A DNA stretch of 64,000 nucleotides, from positions 1 to 64,000 of the forward strand of contig NZ_JBHTLQ010000011.1 in the NCBI RefSeq assembly GCF_042679085.1. The letters run 5' to 3'. Position numbers and translations under genes: made by a program. Under the pieces are notes generated by a model. The model saw only the letters and a list, made by a program, of their open reading frames with translations. It did no database searches and was not told the origin of the DNA. This DNA comes from Phenylobacterium conjunctum. Its GTDB lineage: Bacteria > Pseudomonadota > Alphaproteobacteria > Caulobacterales > Caulobacteraceae. Shown here one piece after another: positions 53,568 through 63,174 of the stretch (its first letter is position 1; the number at the start of each line of letters is the position of its first letter).

Positions 53568-54062
53568 ATGGCCGAAGCCTTCAACGACCTGACCCTGCCC
53601 GCCGAAAAGGCGGAGCGCTACGCCACGCTCGCCGAGGAGATCGCCTCGGTGTTGGCGGGCGAGCCCAACCTGACCGCGCGCATGGCGACGGTGGCCTCCA
53701 TGCTGGCCAACAGCTTTGCGCACTATTTCTGGACCGGCTTCTATGTGGTCGACCCGGCCAAGGGCGACGAGCTGGTGGTCGGGCCTTACCAGGGCACGCT
53801 GGGCTGCCTGCGGATCGCCTTCGGGCGCGGGGTCTGCGGGACGGCGGCGGCGACGCGCACCACCCAGGTGGTGGAGGACGTGCACGCCTTTCCGGGACAC
53901 ATCGCCTGCGACAGCCGCTCGGCCAGCGAGATCGTGGTCCCGGTGTTCGGCAAGGCGGGCGAGCTGATCGCCGTGCTGGACGTGGATTCCGAGGCGCCGG
54001 CGGCGTTCGACGCGACGGACAAGGCCTGGCTGGAACGCATACTGGCGGCCACCTTCAGCTAG
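53568..54062 (+). CDS. Free methionine-R-sulfoxide reductase (GAF family)
   Basis: A 164-residue GAF-domain enzyme that reduces free methionine-R-sulfoxide: WTGFYVVDPAKGDELVVGPYQG, then cysteines at residue 80 (TLGCLRIAF), 90 (GRGVCGTA) and 114 (FPGHIACDS), the redox set known from the E. coli enzyme. ATG at 53568, preceded by GGCC-rich weak ribosome site. Antioxidant repair function in the cytoplasm. Confidence 0.92.
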   Translation: MAEAFNDLTLPAEKAERYATLAEEIASVLAGEPNLTARMATVASMLANSFAHYFWTGFYVVDPAKGDELVVGPYQGTLGCLRIAFGRGVCGTAAATRTTQVVEDVHAFPGHIACDSRSASEIVVPVFGKAGELIAVLDVDSEAPAAFDATDKAWLERILAATFS

Positions 54063-54126
54063 GTCTTCCCGGTCCGGTGCTTGCAGGAAGTGGGGAAAAT
54101 TTCCCCTTCCGGGACACATTGCACCG

Positions 54127-55263
54127 ATGACCGCCCAGACCCTGCATCCCGCCGAACTGTCCCTGGTCGATATCGCGGCCTGGCGCGCCCTGTGCGCGGC
54201 CGAGCCGGCCTACGCCAATCCGCTGATGGGTCCGGACTTCGCCCTGGCCGTGGGCGAGGTGAGGGGCGACACCCGCGTGACGGTGTGGCGGCGCGACGGG
54301 CGGGCGGTGGCCTTCCTGGCGCATCATCGCCGTCCGGGCGGCCTGGCGCGGCCGGTTGGCGCGCCGCTCAGCGACTATCACGGCGTTGTGGCCGAAGCCG
54401 GTTTCGACGGCCTGGCGGCCATGGCCGAGGCCGGCCTGTCCGCCTATCCCTTCACCGGCCTGATCGATCCGGCCGGCCCGCTTTCGGGCGCGGTGGCCGG
54501 CGAGCGTGAAGCCTATGTGATCGAACTCGACGGGGAACCGGCCGAGTATCTTGAGGCCCTGCGCGCCGCCAGCCCCAAGCGGTTCAAGAACTATCGCCGC
54601 CTGGACCACAAGCTGGACCGCGAGGTGGGCGAACTCAGCGTCCGTGCGCCCGATTGGGACGAGGCGGCCTTTGAGCAATTGCTCACCTGGAAGCGCGAGC
54701 AGCTGATCCGCACCGGGGCGCATGATTTCCTGGGGCCGGACTGGACGCGCGACCTGCTGCGCAATCTGTTCGCCCGCCGCGAGGGCGAGTTCCAGGGCCT
54801 GATGATCAACCTCTATGCCGGCGACCGGCTGGTGGCGGGGCACTTCGGCATTCGCCTGGGCGGCGTCTATCACCCCTGGATCGCCTCCACCGACCCGGCC
54901 CTGGCCGCCTGGTCGCCGGGCCAGGTGTTCCTGCTGCGGGCCATCGACGCCATGGGGCCTCTGGGCCTGACCAGCTACGACATCGGCCCCGGCCACGATC
55001 ACTACAAGAAGCCCTATGCCCGCACCGTGCGCCGGATCGGCCAGGGGCTGGCGGCCACCGACAGCGCCTTTGGCCTGGCCGCCAAGGTCGCCGAGAGCGC
55101 CTGGATGTGGGCCGGCGCGGGCCGTGAAGGATTTGTCGACAAGGTCAAGCGCAGACTGGACACCATCGCCATGGTGGAGACGTCGCTGGCCGGCCGCGTG
55201 CGGGGCCTCGCCGCCGCCGCCGGGGCGCTGCGCAAGTCCGACCCGGAATCCGAGGCCGCCTAG
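54127..55263 (+). CDS. CelD/BcsL-type acetyltransferase (GNAT-like)
   Basis: A 378-residue protein with a duplicated GNAT-like fold of the CelD group: N-terminal AFLAHHRRPGGLARPVGAPLSDYHG and C-terminal FGIRLGGVYHPWIASTDPALAAWSPGQVFLLRAIDAM, with GLTSYDIGPGHDHYKKPYA. Proteins of this class act in cellulose or other exopolysaccharide assembly as acyltransferases. It precedes a GT2 gene with one base between (TAG-A-TG), so they form one operon. Confidence 0.8.
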   Translation: MTAQTLHPAELSLVDIAAWRALCAAEPAYANPLMGPDFALAVGEVRGDTRVTVWRRDGRAVAFLAHHRRPGGLARPVGAPLSDYHGVVAEAGFDGLAAMAEAGLSAYPFTGLIDPAGPLSGAVAGEREAYVIELDGEPAEYLEALRAASPKRFKNYRRLDHKLDREVGELSVRAPDWDEAAFEQLLTWKREQLIRTGAHDFLGPDWTRDLLRNLFARREGEFQGLMINLYAGDRLVAGHFGIRLGGVYHPWIASTDPALAAWSPGQVFLLRAIDAMGPLGLTSYDIGPGHDHYKKPYARTVRRIGQGLAATDSAFGLAAKVAESAWMWAGAGREGFVDKVKRRLDTIAMVETSLAGRVRGLAAAAGALRKSDPESEAA

Positions 55264-56190
55264 ATGTCCGCCCCGCACGTCAGTCTGATCATCCCGACCC
55301 AGCGCCGGCTGGAGGGACTGACGACGGCCGTGCGCTCGACGTTCCGCCAGCAGGGGATCGAGGCTTCGAGCCTTGAGCTGGTGGTGGTGGACAATGACGT
55401 CCAGCCCTCGGCCCAGGCCACCGTCGAGGCCCTGGCCGCCGAGGCGCCGTTCCCGGTCATCTATGTGCATGAGCCGGAGCCGGGCGTGGCCAACGCCCGC
55501 AACGCCGCCATGGCCAAGGCGCGCGGCGCCTTTATCGCTTTCCTGGACGACGACGAGGAGGCTCCCGAGGGCTGGCTCGCCGCCTTGCTGGCGGCCCAGA
55601 AGCAGTTCGAGGCCGATGTCGTTTTTGGTCCCGTGCGGGGCCGGGCGCCGGCCGAGATCGCGCGCCATCGCGGCTATCTGGAATGGTTCTTCTCGCGGGT
55701 CGGCCCGGCTGAGGCCCAGCTGCTGGACCACTATTACGGCTGCGGCGACAGCCTTTTGAAACGCTCCAGCCTGCCCGATCCGGTCGCGCCGTTCTCGGCC
55801 ATCCGCAACCACATCGGCGGCGAAGACGACCTGTTGTTCGGGGCCATGAAGGATCGCGGTTCGCGCTTCGCCTGGGCGCCTGAGGCCTGGGTCTGGGAAG
55901 ACCCGGTCCCGGCCCGCCTGACCCTCGACTACACGATCCGCCGGGCCTTTGCGTATGGCCAGGGACCGAGCTCGGCCTGCGCGATCCAGCACGACCGGCT
56001 GGGGATCGCCCGCTGGATGCTGATCGGCCTGGCCCAGGCCGCGGTCTATGGCGCCGTGGCCCTGGCCCAGCGGCTGATCGGCTCGGAACGCTACGCCTTT
56101 ACGCTCGACCGGGCCGCCCGAGGCCTGGGCAAGACCCTGTGGTGGGGTCCCTTCAAGATTCACTTCTACGGCCTGAGGCCCGCGACATGA
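55264..56190 (+). CDS. Glycosyltransferase family 2
   Basis: A 308-residue GT-A enzyme: VSLIIPTQRRLEGLTTAVRSTF at the start, the DxD-like region with AFLDDDEEAP (metal-binding DDD near residue 99), and a GEDDLLFGAMKDRG acceptor loop. It adds a sugar to an exopolysaccharide or glycan; no membrane helix is clear. Coupled on both sides: one base after CelD-like gene, and its stop overlaps the next gene start by ATGA. Confidence 0.9.
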   Translation: MSAPHVSLIIPTQRRLEGLTTAVRSTFRQQGIEASSLELVVVDNDVQPSAQATVEALAAEAPFPVIYVHEPEPGVANARNAAMAKARGAFIAFLDDDEEAPEGWLAALLAAQKQFEADVVFGPVRGRAPAEIARHRGYLEWFFSRVGPAEAQLLDHYYGCGDSLLKRSSLPDPVAPFSAIRNHIGGEDDLLFGAMKDRGSRFAWAPEAWVWEDPVPARLTLDYTIRRAFAYGQGPSSACAIQHDRLGIARWMLIGLAQAAVYGAVALAQRLIGSERYAFTLDRAARGLGKTLWWGPFKIHFYGLRPAT

Positions 56191-57101
56191 GCATCATCAA
56201 GGACTGGACCCCGGAGAAGGGGCGCGCCTTCACCCGCGAGAACCTCGCCTTCGAGCACGGCCTGCACGAGCGGCCGATGTTCGACGACGCCGGCCTCGAG
56301 CAGCTGCTGGACACCTATCCGCGCGAAAAGCTCGGCGTCTTCACCATGGGCGAGGACCCCAAGGCCTGGACCACCTGGCGCCGCGGTCGGGCTGACAACC
56401 TGTCTGGCGGACAGCTGCTGGAGGCGGCCAAGTCGGGCCGCATCTGGCTGAACCTGCGCCACACCAATGAGTACCTGGAGCCCTATCGCCAGCTGGAGGC
56501 GGAAATCTTCGCCGAGAAGCACGCGCATGCGCCGGGCCTGAAGACCTTCAAGCGCGACCTGGGCATGCTGATCTCGTCGGCCAACGCCCAGGTCTTCTAT
56601 CATCTGGACGTCTCGCTGGTGACCCTTTGGCAGCTGCGCGGCCAGAAGCAGGTCTGGGTCTATCCGGTCGAGGAGCCCTATGTGGGCGAGCAGGACCTGG
56701 AGCGGATCGTCCTGCGCGAGACCGCCGAGCAGTTCGCCTTCGATCCCGCCTGGGACGCCGGCGCCGAAAGCCACATCCTGACCCCTGGCAAGATGGTCAC
56801 CTGGAAGCAGAACGCCCCGCACCGGATCGAGAACGGCCCGATGCTGAATGTCTCGCTGTCCATCGAGTTCATGACGCCCCAGGCCCTGATGCGGGCCAAT
56901 GTCATCTACGCCAACGGCCTGATGCGCCGCCGGCTTGGCGCGCAGCCGAAGCTGGTGGACGGCTTCACCCCGGGCAATATCGGCAAGCTGGCCGTGGCGC
57001 GGGGCGCCAAGGCGCTTAATCTGCAGAAGCCCAACGAGCGGGTCCTGCCCCCCAGCTTCCGGCTGGACGCGGGCCGGCCGGGTCTGCTGCTGCCGGCCTG
57101 A
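56187..57101 (+). CDS. Cupin/JmjC-like putative oxygenase coupled to a glycosyltransferase
   Basis: A 304-residue protein with a cupin_8/JmjC-like core: ANAQVFYHLDVSLVTLWQLRGQKQVWVYPVE gives an HxD iron-ligand motif (about 138-140), and WKQNAPHRIENGPMLNVSLSIEF the distal His (about 213). Family members hydroxylate side chains or glycans. It is linked to the GT2 gene by an ATGA overlap, which suggests glycan modification; this role is inference. N-terminal 110 residues hold no known domain. Confidence 0.65.
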   Translation: MSIIKDWTPEKGRAFTRENLAFEHGLHERPMFDDAGLEQLLDTYPREKLGVFTMGEDPKAWTTWRRGRADNLSGGQLLEAAKSGRIWLNLRHTNEYLEPYRQLEAEIFAEKHAHAPGLKTFKRDLGMLISSANAQVFYHLDVSLVTLWQLRGQKQVWVYPVEEPYVGEQDLERIVLRETAEQFAFDPAWDAGAESHILTPGKMVTWKQNAPHRIENGPMLNVSLSIEFMTPQALMRANVIYANGLMRRRLGAQPKLVDGFTPGNIGKLAVARGAKALNLQKPNERVLPPSFRLDAGRPGLLLPA

Positions 57102-57219
57102 ACCACCGCTCCCAGGCTTGACCCCGCAGGGGTTAGAGAGCCATTTGGCTTCCGCCACGGCGCCTGAGATAGAGACGCCAGCGACGCGCATATGACGCGC
57201 ATTCCATGGGAGCGAAACA

Positions 57220-58392
57220 ATGGCTGAAGCCTATATCGTCGCGGCGACGCGTACGGCTGGTGGTCGCAAGGGCGGCAAGCTGAAGGACTGGCATCCGGCC
57301 GACCTGGGCGGCTCGGTGCTCAACAACATCATCGACCGTACCGGCATTGATCCGGCCGCCGTCGAAGACGTCATCATGGGCTGCGTCGGCCAGGTGGGCG
57401 AGCAGGCCGTGAACATCGCGCGCAACGCGGTGCTGGCCTCCAAGCTGCCGGAAAGCGTGCCGGCCACCTCGGTCGACCGTCAGTGCGGTTCCTCGCAACA
57501 AGCCATGCAGTTCGCGGCCCAGGCCGTGATGAGCGGCACCATGGACGTGGTGATCGCCTCGGGCGTGGAAAGCATGACCCGCGTGCCGATGGGCCTGGCC
57601 GCTGTGCTGCCGGCTCAGAACGGCTTCGGCAACTACAAGAGCCCGCGGATGGAAGAGCGCTATCCGAACATCCAGTTCAGCCAGTTCATGGGCGCCGAAA
57701 TGGTCGCCGAAAAGTACGGCCTGACCAAGGATGAGCTGGACGCGTTCTCGTACGAGTCCCACCGCCGGGCGATCGCGGCCACCCAGGCCGGCGCCTTCAA
57801 GAACGAAATCGTCGCTCTGGAAATCACCGACGCCGAGGGCAACAAGACCCTGCACACCGTCGACGAAGGCATCCGCTTCGACGCCTCGCTCGAAGGCATC
57901 AAGGGTGTGAAGCTGCTGCGTGAGAACGGCCGCCTGACCGCCGCCTCGTCCAGCCAGATCTGCGACGGCGCTTCGGCCGTGATGGTCGTGTCGGAAAAGG
58001 CTCTGAAGGAACACGGCCTGAAGCCGCTGGCCCGCATCCACCACCTGTCCCTGCTGGGCCATGACCCGGTGATCATGCTGGAAGCTCCGATTCCGGCCAC
58101 CGAGCGCGCCCTGAAGCGTGCGGGCATGAAGATCGACGACATCGACGCCTTCGAAGTCAACGAAGCCTTCGCCTCGGTTCCGGTCGCCTACGCCAAGCAC
58201 CTCGGCGCCGACCCGGCCAAGATCAACGTCAACGGCGGCGCGATCGCGCTCGGCCACCCGCTCGGCGCCTCGGGCACCAAGCTGATGGCGACCCTGCTGG
58301 GCGTGCTGGAACAGAAGGGCGGCAAGTACGGCCTTCAGACCATGTGCGAAGGCGGCGGCATGGCCAACGTGACCATCGTCGAGCGTCTGTAA
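57220..58392 (+). CDS. Acetyl-CoA acetyltransferase / 3-ketoacyl-CoA thiolase
   Basis: A 390-residue thiolase. The acyl-carrying Cys89 is in SVDRQCGSSQQAMQ, with the active-site His in NGGAIALGHPLGASGTKL and the second Cys in MCEGGGMANV; the length is right. It condenses or cleaves acyl-CoAs in beta-oxidation or acetoacetyl-CoA formation. Codon use is more biased to GAA, TCG and GTC than in neighbours, consistent with strong expression. Eight bases before the SDR gene, so one operon. Confidence 0.94.
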   Translation: MAEAYIVAATRTAGGRKGGKLKDWHPADLGGSVLNNIIDRTGIDPAAVEDVIMGCVGQVGEQAVNIARNAVLASKLPESVPATSVDRQCGSSQQAMQFAAQAVMSGTMDVVIASGVESMTRVPMGLAAVLPAQNGFGNYKSPRMEERYPNIQFSQFMGAEMVAEKYGLTKDELDAFSYESHRRAIAATQAGAFKNEIVALEITDAEGNKTLHTVDEGIRFDASLEGIKGVKLLRENGRLTAASSSQICDGASAVMVVSEKALKEHGLKPLARIHHLSLLGHDPVIMLEAPIPATERALKRAGMKIDDIDAFEVNEAFASVPVAYAKHLGADPAKINVNGGAIALGHPLGASGTKLMATLLGVLEQKGGKYGLQTMCEGGGMANVTIVERL

Positions 58393-58399
58393 GACCAAG

Positions 58400-59098
58400 A
58401 TGGCCGGACGCGTCATCGCCATCACGGGCGCGTTCGGCGTCCTCGGCTCCGCGGTCGCCAAGGCGGCGGCGGAGCAGGGGTACAAGGTCATCCTGATCGA
58501 CTATGCAGCGACCCCGCCCGCGGGCCTGCTGGCGGCCTGCGGGCCCCAGGCCCAGGTCCGCGGCGGGGTCGATCTGTCTGAGCCCGGCGCGGCGACCACC
58601 GCCATCGACCATGCGGCCCAAGCCTTCGACGGGCTGGACGTACTGGTGAACATCGCCGGCGGCTTCGTCTGGCAGACCCTGGCCGACGGCGCGCCCGAAG
58701 CGTGGGACGCGATGTTCCGCATGAACCTGGCCACCGCGGCCAACGCCAGCCGCGCGGCGATCCCGCACCTGGCGGGCTCCAAGGCGGGCCGGATCGTCAA
58801 TATCGGCGCCAATGGCGCGGTGAAGGCCGCCGCCGGCATGGGCGCCTATGCCGCCTCCAAGGCCGGCGTCCACAAGCTGACCGAAAGCCTGGCCGAGGAG
58901 CTGAAGGCCCAGGGGATAACGGTCAACGCCGTCCTGCCCTCGATCATCGACACCCCGACCAACCGCGCCGACATGCCCGATGCGGACCATTCCGCCTGGG
59001 TTGCGCCCGCTGACCTTGCAGCGGTGATCCTGTTCCTGGCGTCCGAAGAGGCGCGCGCGGTGACCGGCGCCCTGCTGCCGGTGACCGGCCGGGTCTAG
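58400..59098 (+). CDS. Short-chain dehydrogenase/reductase downstream of thiolase
   Basis: A 232-residue SDR with nucleotide site ITGAFGVLGSAVA (residues 7-19), NIAGG near 82, catalytic YAASKAGVHKLT (Tyr about 149, Lys 153) and a C-terminal TGALLPVTGRV. The adjacent thiolase suggests a 3-hydroxyacyl-CoA or acetoacetyl-CoA reductase role, as in fatty acid or polyhydroxyalkanoate metabolism, but that is inference. Confidence 0.85.
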   Translation: MAGRVIAITGAFGVLGSAVAKAAAEQGYKVILIDYAATPPAGLLAACGPQAQVRGGVDLSEPGAATTAIDHAAQAFDGLDVLVNIAGGFVWQTLADGAPEAWDAMFRMNLATAANASRAAIPHLAGSKAGRIVNIGANGAVKAAAGMGAYAASKAGVHKLTESLAEELKAQGITVNAVLPSIIDTPTNRADMPDADHSAWVAPADLAAVILFLASEEARAVTGALLPVTGRV

Positions 59099-59244
59099 CC
59101 TTAGGCTGCAAACCGGCTAAATACGTCCGGCTGCCGTTTCGGCAGGCCTGTCAGTTATTTGCTCGCGTCTTTCATTTTTCTGGATTTCAGCCGCAGTCGC
59201 GGCGCGGCGCCTCGGCGCCGGCAAGTAGGGCGGGGGCCCTTGTC

Positions 59245-61263
59245 ATGCGTAAGACCATCCTCCTGGCGCTGAGCGCCCTGGCGGCTTCGGCGCAATTGGC
59301 CATGGCGGCCGAGCCCGAGACCGGGGTCATCTCGTACAACGCCGGGTATTTCGCGGCGGTCGGGCCGACGACGGCGCTCGACATGGTCATGCGCCTGCCG
59401 GGCTTCACCTTCGACAAGGGCACGGTGGTGCGCGGCCTGGAAGGCTCGGGCGGCAACGTGCTGGTGGACGGCGCCGTGCCGGTGGCCAAAAACGACACCC
59501 TGGACGAGATCCTGCGGCGCATCCCGGCCGCCTCGGTGGCGCGCATCGATGTGATCCGCGGCGGCGCGCCCGGCATCGACATGCAGGGCCGCACGGTGGT
59601 GGCCAACCTGGTGCGCAAGCAAACCGCCGGCTTCCAGGGCGCGGTGAGCCTGTCGTCGCACTATCTGGATGACCATCGGGTGCTGAACTCGGTGCGCACC
59701 GAGTGGCAGTGGCGCTGGAACGGCAAGCTGGTGGAGCTGTCCACCGTGCTGGGCAAGGGGCCGGACGACCAGCTGGGCGACGGCCAGCGCATTCGGGTGA
59801 CGCCGGCGGGCAATGTGCTGATCCGCTCCAACGTCGACGCTGACGCCGGGGGCCTGCGCAAATGGCTGATCGGCGCCTATGAGACCCCGGCGTTCGGCGG
59901 GCGACTGCGCCTGAACGGGGCCTTCATGCCCAATCCCTATTCGGCCGAGATCATGGATCGGCTGGAGACGCCGCCGGGCCGGGAATACGAATACGACACC
60001 ATGGACAAGAGCCAGGCCGAGCTCGGCGCGCGCTGGTCGCGCAGCTTCGGGCCGACGTCCTTGGAACTGATCGCCTTCCAGCAATGGAACGACAACGACA
60101 CCAAGGCGCGCTTCACCTCGGCGACCATCGACCGGGACTTCCGGCTGGACAAGAAGGTCACCGAGAGCGTCGGCCGGGCCAACCTGCGCCGCAAGCTTTC
60201 GGACCAATGGACCGTGGAAGGCTTTGTCGAGGGCGCGAAGAACACGCTCGATAGCCAGACCCGCTTCATCCAGAACGGCGTGAATGTCCGGGTGCCGGCC
60301 GCCAATGTGCGGGTCGAGGAGCAGCGCGCCCAGGTGGCCGCCGCCGCGATCTGGCGACCCAACCCGACGCTTTCGGCCGAGTTCGGGGTGCGCCAGGAAC
60401 GCTCGACCGTGACCTCCAGCGGCGACGTGGTTCTGGAGAAGACGCTGAGCTTCACCAAGCCGCGGGTCACGGTGACCTGGTCGCCGGATCCCAAGGACCA
60501 GGTGCGGCTGCGGGTGGAGCGTGAGGTCAGCCAGCTGAACTTCGACGACTTCGTCTCGTCGTCGCAGCTGGTGAACACCGGCTCGCTGCTGGCCGGCAAT
60601 CCGGACCTGTCGCCGCAACAGGCCTGGGTGGCCGAGGCGGCGGTTGAGCGGCGGTTCTGGAAGACCGGGGCGGCGGTGCTGACCCTTCGCCACTACGAGC
60701 TGAAGGACGTGATCGACCGGGCGCCGGTGTTCAACCGGGCGGGCGTCGCCGTGGCTGACGCCCCCGGCAATATCGGCGAGGGGACCAAGGACGAGCTGGT
60801 GGTCAGCCTGTCGACGCCGCTGGAAAAGCTCGGCATCGCGCGGGCGCAGCTGAAGACCCAGGCCACCTGGCGCAAGTCCGAGGTGACGGATCCGGCGACG
60901 GGTCTGGGGCGCGAGATCTCCATCCTGCACCCGCTGGACTGGGAGCTGCACTTCACCCAGGACCTGCCGGCGTGGAAGTCGAACTGGGGGATCGATCTGT
61001 TCTCCGCCTATCGCGAGCGGGCGTTCCGCTTGACCGAGATCGAGACCAAGAAGTCCGAGACGATGTTCGGGGTGTTCATCGAGGCCAAGCCGCGGCCCGA
61101 CCTGATCGTCCGCACAGAGTTCCAGAACCTGGGCGCGCGAGATGTGAACCGCATCCGCGAGGTGTGGGCGGGACCGCGGGCCACGAGCGCGCAGCTCTAT
61201 ACCGACAGCCGGAACCTGCAGTTCGGCCGGGCCCTGTTCATCCGGGTCCGCAAGATCTTCTAG
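59245..61263 (+). CDS. TonB-dependent outer membrane receptor
   Basis: A 672-residue outer-membrane receptor: signal peptide (MRKTILLALSALAASAQLAMA), plug domain (about 45-140; ALDMVMRLPGFTFD ... GNVLVDGAVPVAKNDTLDEILRRIPAASVARIDVIRGGAPGIDMQG) and a beta-barrel ending in ALFIRVRKIF with the terminal aromatic residue used for outer-membrane assembly. No clear TonB box was seen near the N-terminus. Ligand unknown. It lies just before a beta-helix gene on the opposite strand. Confidence 0.9.
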   Translation: MRKTILLALSALAASAQLAMAAEPETGVISYNAGYFAAVGPTTALDMVMRLPGFTFDKGTVVRGLEGSGGNVLVDGAVPVAKNDTLDEILRRIPAASVARIDVIRGGAPGIDMQGRTVVANLVRKQTAGFQGAVSLSSHYLDDHRVLNSVRTEWQWRWNGKLVELSTVLGKGPDDQLGDGQRIRVTPAGNVLIRSNVDADAGGLRKWLIGAYETPAFGGRLRLNGAFMPNPYSAEIMDRLETPPGREYEYDTMDKSQAELGARWSRSFGPTSLELIAFQQWNDNDTKARFTSATIDRDFRLDKKVTESVGRANLRRKLSDQWTVEGFVEGAKNTLDSQTRFIQNGVNVRVPAANVRVEEQRAQVAAAAIWRPNPTLSAEFGVRQERSTVTSSGDVVLEKTLSFTKPRVTVTWSPDPKDQVRLRVEREVSQLNFDDFVSSSQLVNTGSLLAGNPDLSPQQAWVAEAAVERRFWKTGAAVLTLRHYELKDVIDRAPVFNRAGVAVADAPGNIGEGTKDELVVSLSTPLEKLGIARAQLKTQATWRKSEVTDPATGLGREISILHPLDWELHFTQDLPAWKSNWGIDLFSAYRERAFRLTEIETKKSETMFGVFIEAKPRPDLIVRTEFQNLGARDVNRIREVWAGPRATSAQLYTDSRNLQFGRALFIRVRKIF

Positions 61264-61868
61264 GCCTGGTCGACGAGGCCCAGTCGCGGGACGAGGCTTC
61301 CGCGGGCCAGGGCCGCGCCGGGGGCGACCACGGCGTTGGCGCCCAGACGCACGCCGTCGGCCAAGAGGGCGCCGAACTTGTCGACGCCGGTGTCGATCAA
61401 CCGGCCGTCGTGGTGGAAACGGATGCGCTTGTCGGCCTTTTCGTTGCGGTAGTTGGCGATGATGGAGCCCGCCTCCAGGTTCACGCCCGCGCCCAGGACG
61501 CTGTCGCCTACGAAGTTGAAGTGGGCGAGCTTTGAGCCGGCGAACATGAAGCTGGATTTCAGCTCTGCGCCGGGTCCCAGGATGCAGTTGTCGTCCAGCC
61601 AGCAGCCATCGCGCACATAGGCGCCGGCGGCGATGAAGCCGTGAACGCCGATCACGGCCGGGCCCTTGAGGATCGCGGCGGCCTCGACGGTGGCGGTGAC
61701 GTGGACGGCGATGTCACCTTCGATCCGGTAGTCGGCCCGATCCTTAAGCTCGGCCACCAGCTCGGCGACGATGGCCCGCGACATGGAGGTCAGGGCCCAG
61801 GGCGGGGCCTCTGACCAGCGGGCCAGCGGGGACTGGGCGAAGCGGTCGATGTGGTCGGCGGCGCGCAT
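61260..61868 (-). CDS. Left-handed beta-helix (hexapeptide-repeat) protein, GlmU-like
   Basis: A 202-residue protein with hexapeptide-repeat strands (AAILKGPAVIGVHGFIAAGAYVRDGCWLDDNCILGPGAELKSS, then GVNLEAGSIIANYRNEKADKRIRF), resembling the C-terminal acyltransferase part of GlmU but without its nucleotidyltransferase part. The GlmU-style catalytic HAxxxD pattern is not clear, so activity is uncertain. It overlaps the receptor gene at its end and follows the PQQ dehydrogenase by four bases. Confidence 0.75.
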   Translation of the reverse strand: MRAADHIDRFAQSPLARWSEAPPWALTSMSRAIVAELVAELKDRADYRIEGDIAVHVTATVEAAAILKGPAVIGVHGFIAAGAYVRDGCWLDDNCILGPGAELKSSFMFAGSKLAHFNFVGDSVLGAGVNLEAGSIIANYRNEKADKRIRFHHDGRLIDTGVDKFGALLADGVRLGANAVVAPGAALARGSLVPRLGLVDQA

Positions 61869-61872
61869 CGGC

Positions 61873-63174
61873 TCAGCTGGCCGGGGCCACGCGCCAGACG
61901 GCGTTTCCGGCGTCATCGGCCACCAGCAGGGCGCCGCGGGCGTCCACCGCCACCCCGACGGGGCGGCCATGGGCCTGGCCCTTGGCGTTCAGGAAGCCGC
62001 CCAGGAACACTTCGGGCTTGCCACTGGGGCGACCGTTGGCGAAGGGGATGTAGACCACCTGGTAGCCGCTGGCCGGCCGGCGGTTCCACGAGCCGTGTTG
62101 GCCGATGAACACCCCGCCCTGGTAGCGGGCCGGGAAGGCTTGCGCCTTGTAGAAGGCCAGGCCCAGGGAGGCGGTGTGGGCGCCGAGCGCATAGTCTGGC
62201 GCAATGGCCTTGGCCACCATGTCGGGGCGCGGCGGCTGGACCCGGACGTCCACATGATCGCCGTAGTAGGACCAGGGCCAGCCGTAGAAGCCGCCGTCCT
62301 TGAGGCTCGTCATGTAGTCGGGAACCAGATCGTTACCGATCTCGTCGCGCTCGTTGACGGCCGTCCACAGCGCGCCGGTGACGGGCTCGAAGTCCAGGCC
62401 GTTGGGATTGCGAAGGCCGGTGGCGTAGGGGCGGGACGGCCCGGCGGGCAGGGTGAACTCCACCACCTGGGCGCGGCCGTCCTCGGCCTTCAGACCATTC
62501 TCGCCGACATTGGAGTTGGAGCCGACGGTGGCGTAGAGCTTGGTCCCGTCCGGGCTGGCGATGATGTTCTTGGTCCAGTGGTGATTGATCGGGCCGCCCG
62601 GCAGATCGAAGACCTTGACCGCCGCGCCGCGGGCCTTGGTGTCCCCGGCCGCATAGGGCAGGCGGACGATGGCGTCGTCATTGGCGACGTAGAGCGTGTC
62701 CCCGACCAGGGCCATGCCGAAGGGCCGCTTCAGGTCCGTGGCGAACACGCTGCGGAACTCGGCCACGCCGTCGCCGTCGGCGTCGCGCAGCAGGACGATC
62801 TGGTTCGGGCTCTTCTGCAGGGCGCCGGCCTGCTTCTGGATGATCTGGGCGACCCAGTCGCGGAAGCCCTCGGGCTTGGCCGGCTCGGTCGCGGACTCGG
62901 CGGCCAGCACATCGCCGTTGGGCAGGACGTAGAGCCAGCGCGGATGGTCCAGGTCGGCGGCGTAGCGGGTGACCTTGAAGCCCGCCGGCGCCGTAGGCTG
63001 TTCGCCCGCGGGCCACGGCGCGATCTTGGCGATGTTGACCGTCGGCAGCAGGGCCTTCTTGGGCGTGGGCAGTTCAGGCCGCTCGCCGAACCCCGCAAAC
63101 GGCGAGGTCGAGCCCTCGCTGCAGCCGGTGATCGCAAGCGAGATCAGGCCAATGGCCGCCAGGCTGAGCCGCAT
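61873..63174 (-). CDS. PQQ-dependent sugar dehydrogenase, lipoprotein
   Basis: A 433-residue beta-propeller of the soluble glucose/sorbosone dehydrogenase family (PTAPAGFKVTRYAADLDHPRWLYVLPNGDVLAAES; GLRNPNGLDFEPVTGALWTAVNERDEIGNDLVPDY), with a lipobox ISLAITGC at the N-terminus, so outer-membrane or periplasmic. It oxidises a sugar or aldose with PQQ as cofactor; no pqq synthesis genes are in view. ATG at 63174 behind GGGAGGA. The codons upstream to 63387 are not part of it. Confidence 0.88.
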   Translation of the reverse strand: MRLSLAAIGLISLAITGCSEGSTSPFAGFGERPELPTPKKALLPTVNIAKIAPWPAGEQPTAPAGFKVTRYAADLDHPRWLYVLPNGDVLAAESATEPAKPEGFRDWVAQIIQKQAGALQKSPNQIVLLRDADGDGVAEFRSVFATDLKRPFGMALVGDTLYVANDDAIVRLPYAAGDTKARGAAVKVFDLPGGPINHHWTKNIIASPDGTKLYATVGSNSNVGENGLKAEDGRAQVVEFTLPAGPSRPYATGLRNPNGLDFEPVTGALWTAVNERDEIGNDLVPDYMTSLKDGGFYGWPWSYYGDHVDVRVQPPRPDMVAKAIAPDYALGAHTASLGLAFYKAQAFPARYQGGVFIGQHGSWNRRPASGYQVVYIPFANGRPSGKPEVFLGGFLNAKGQAHGRPVGVAVDARGALLVADDAGNAVWRVAPAS

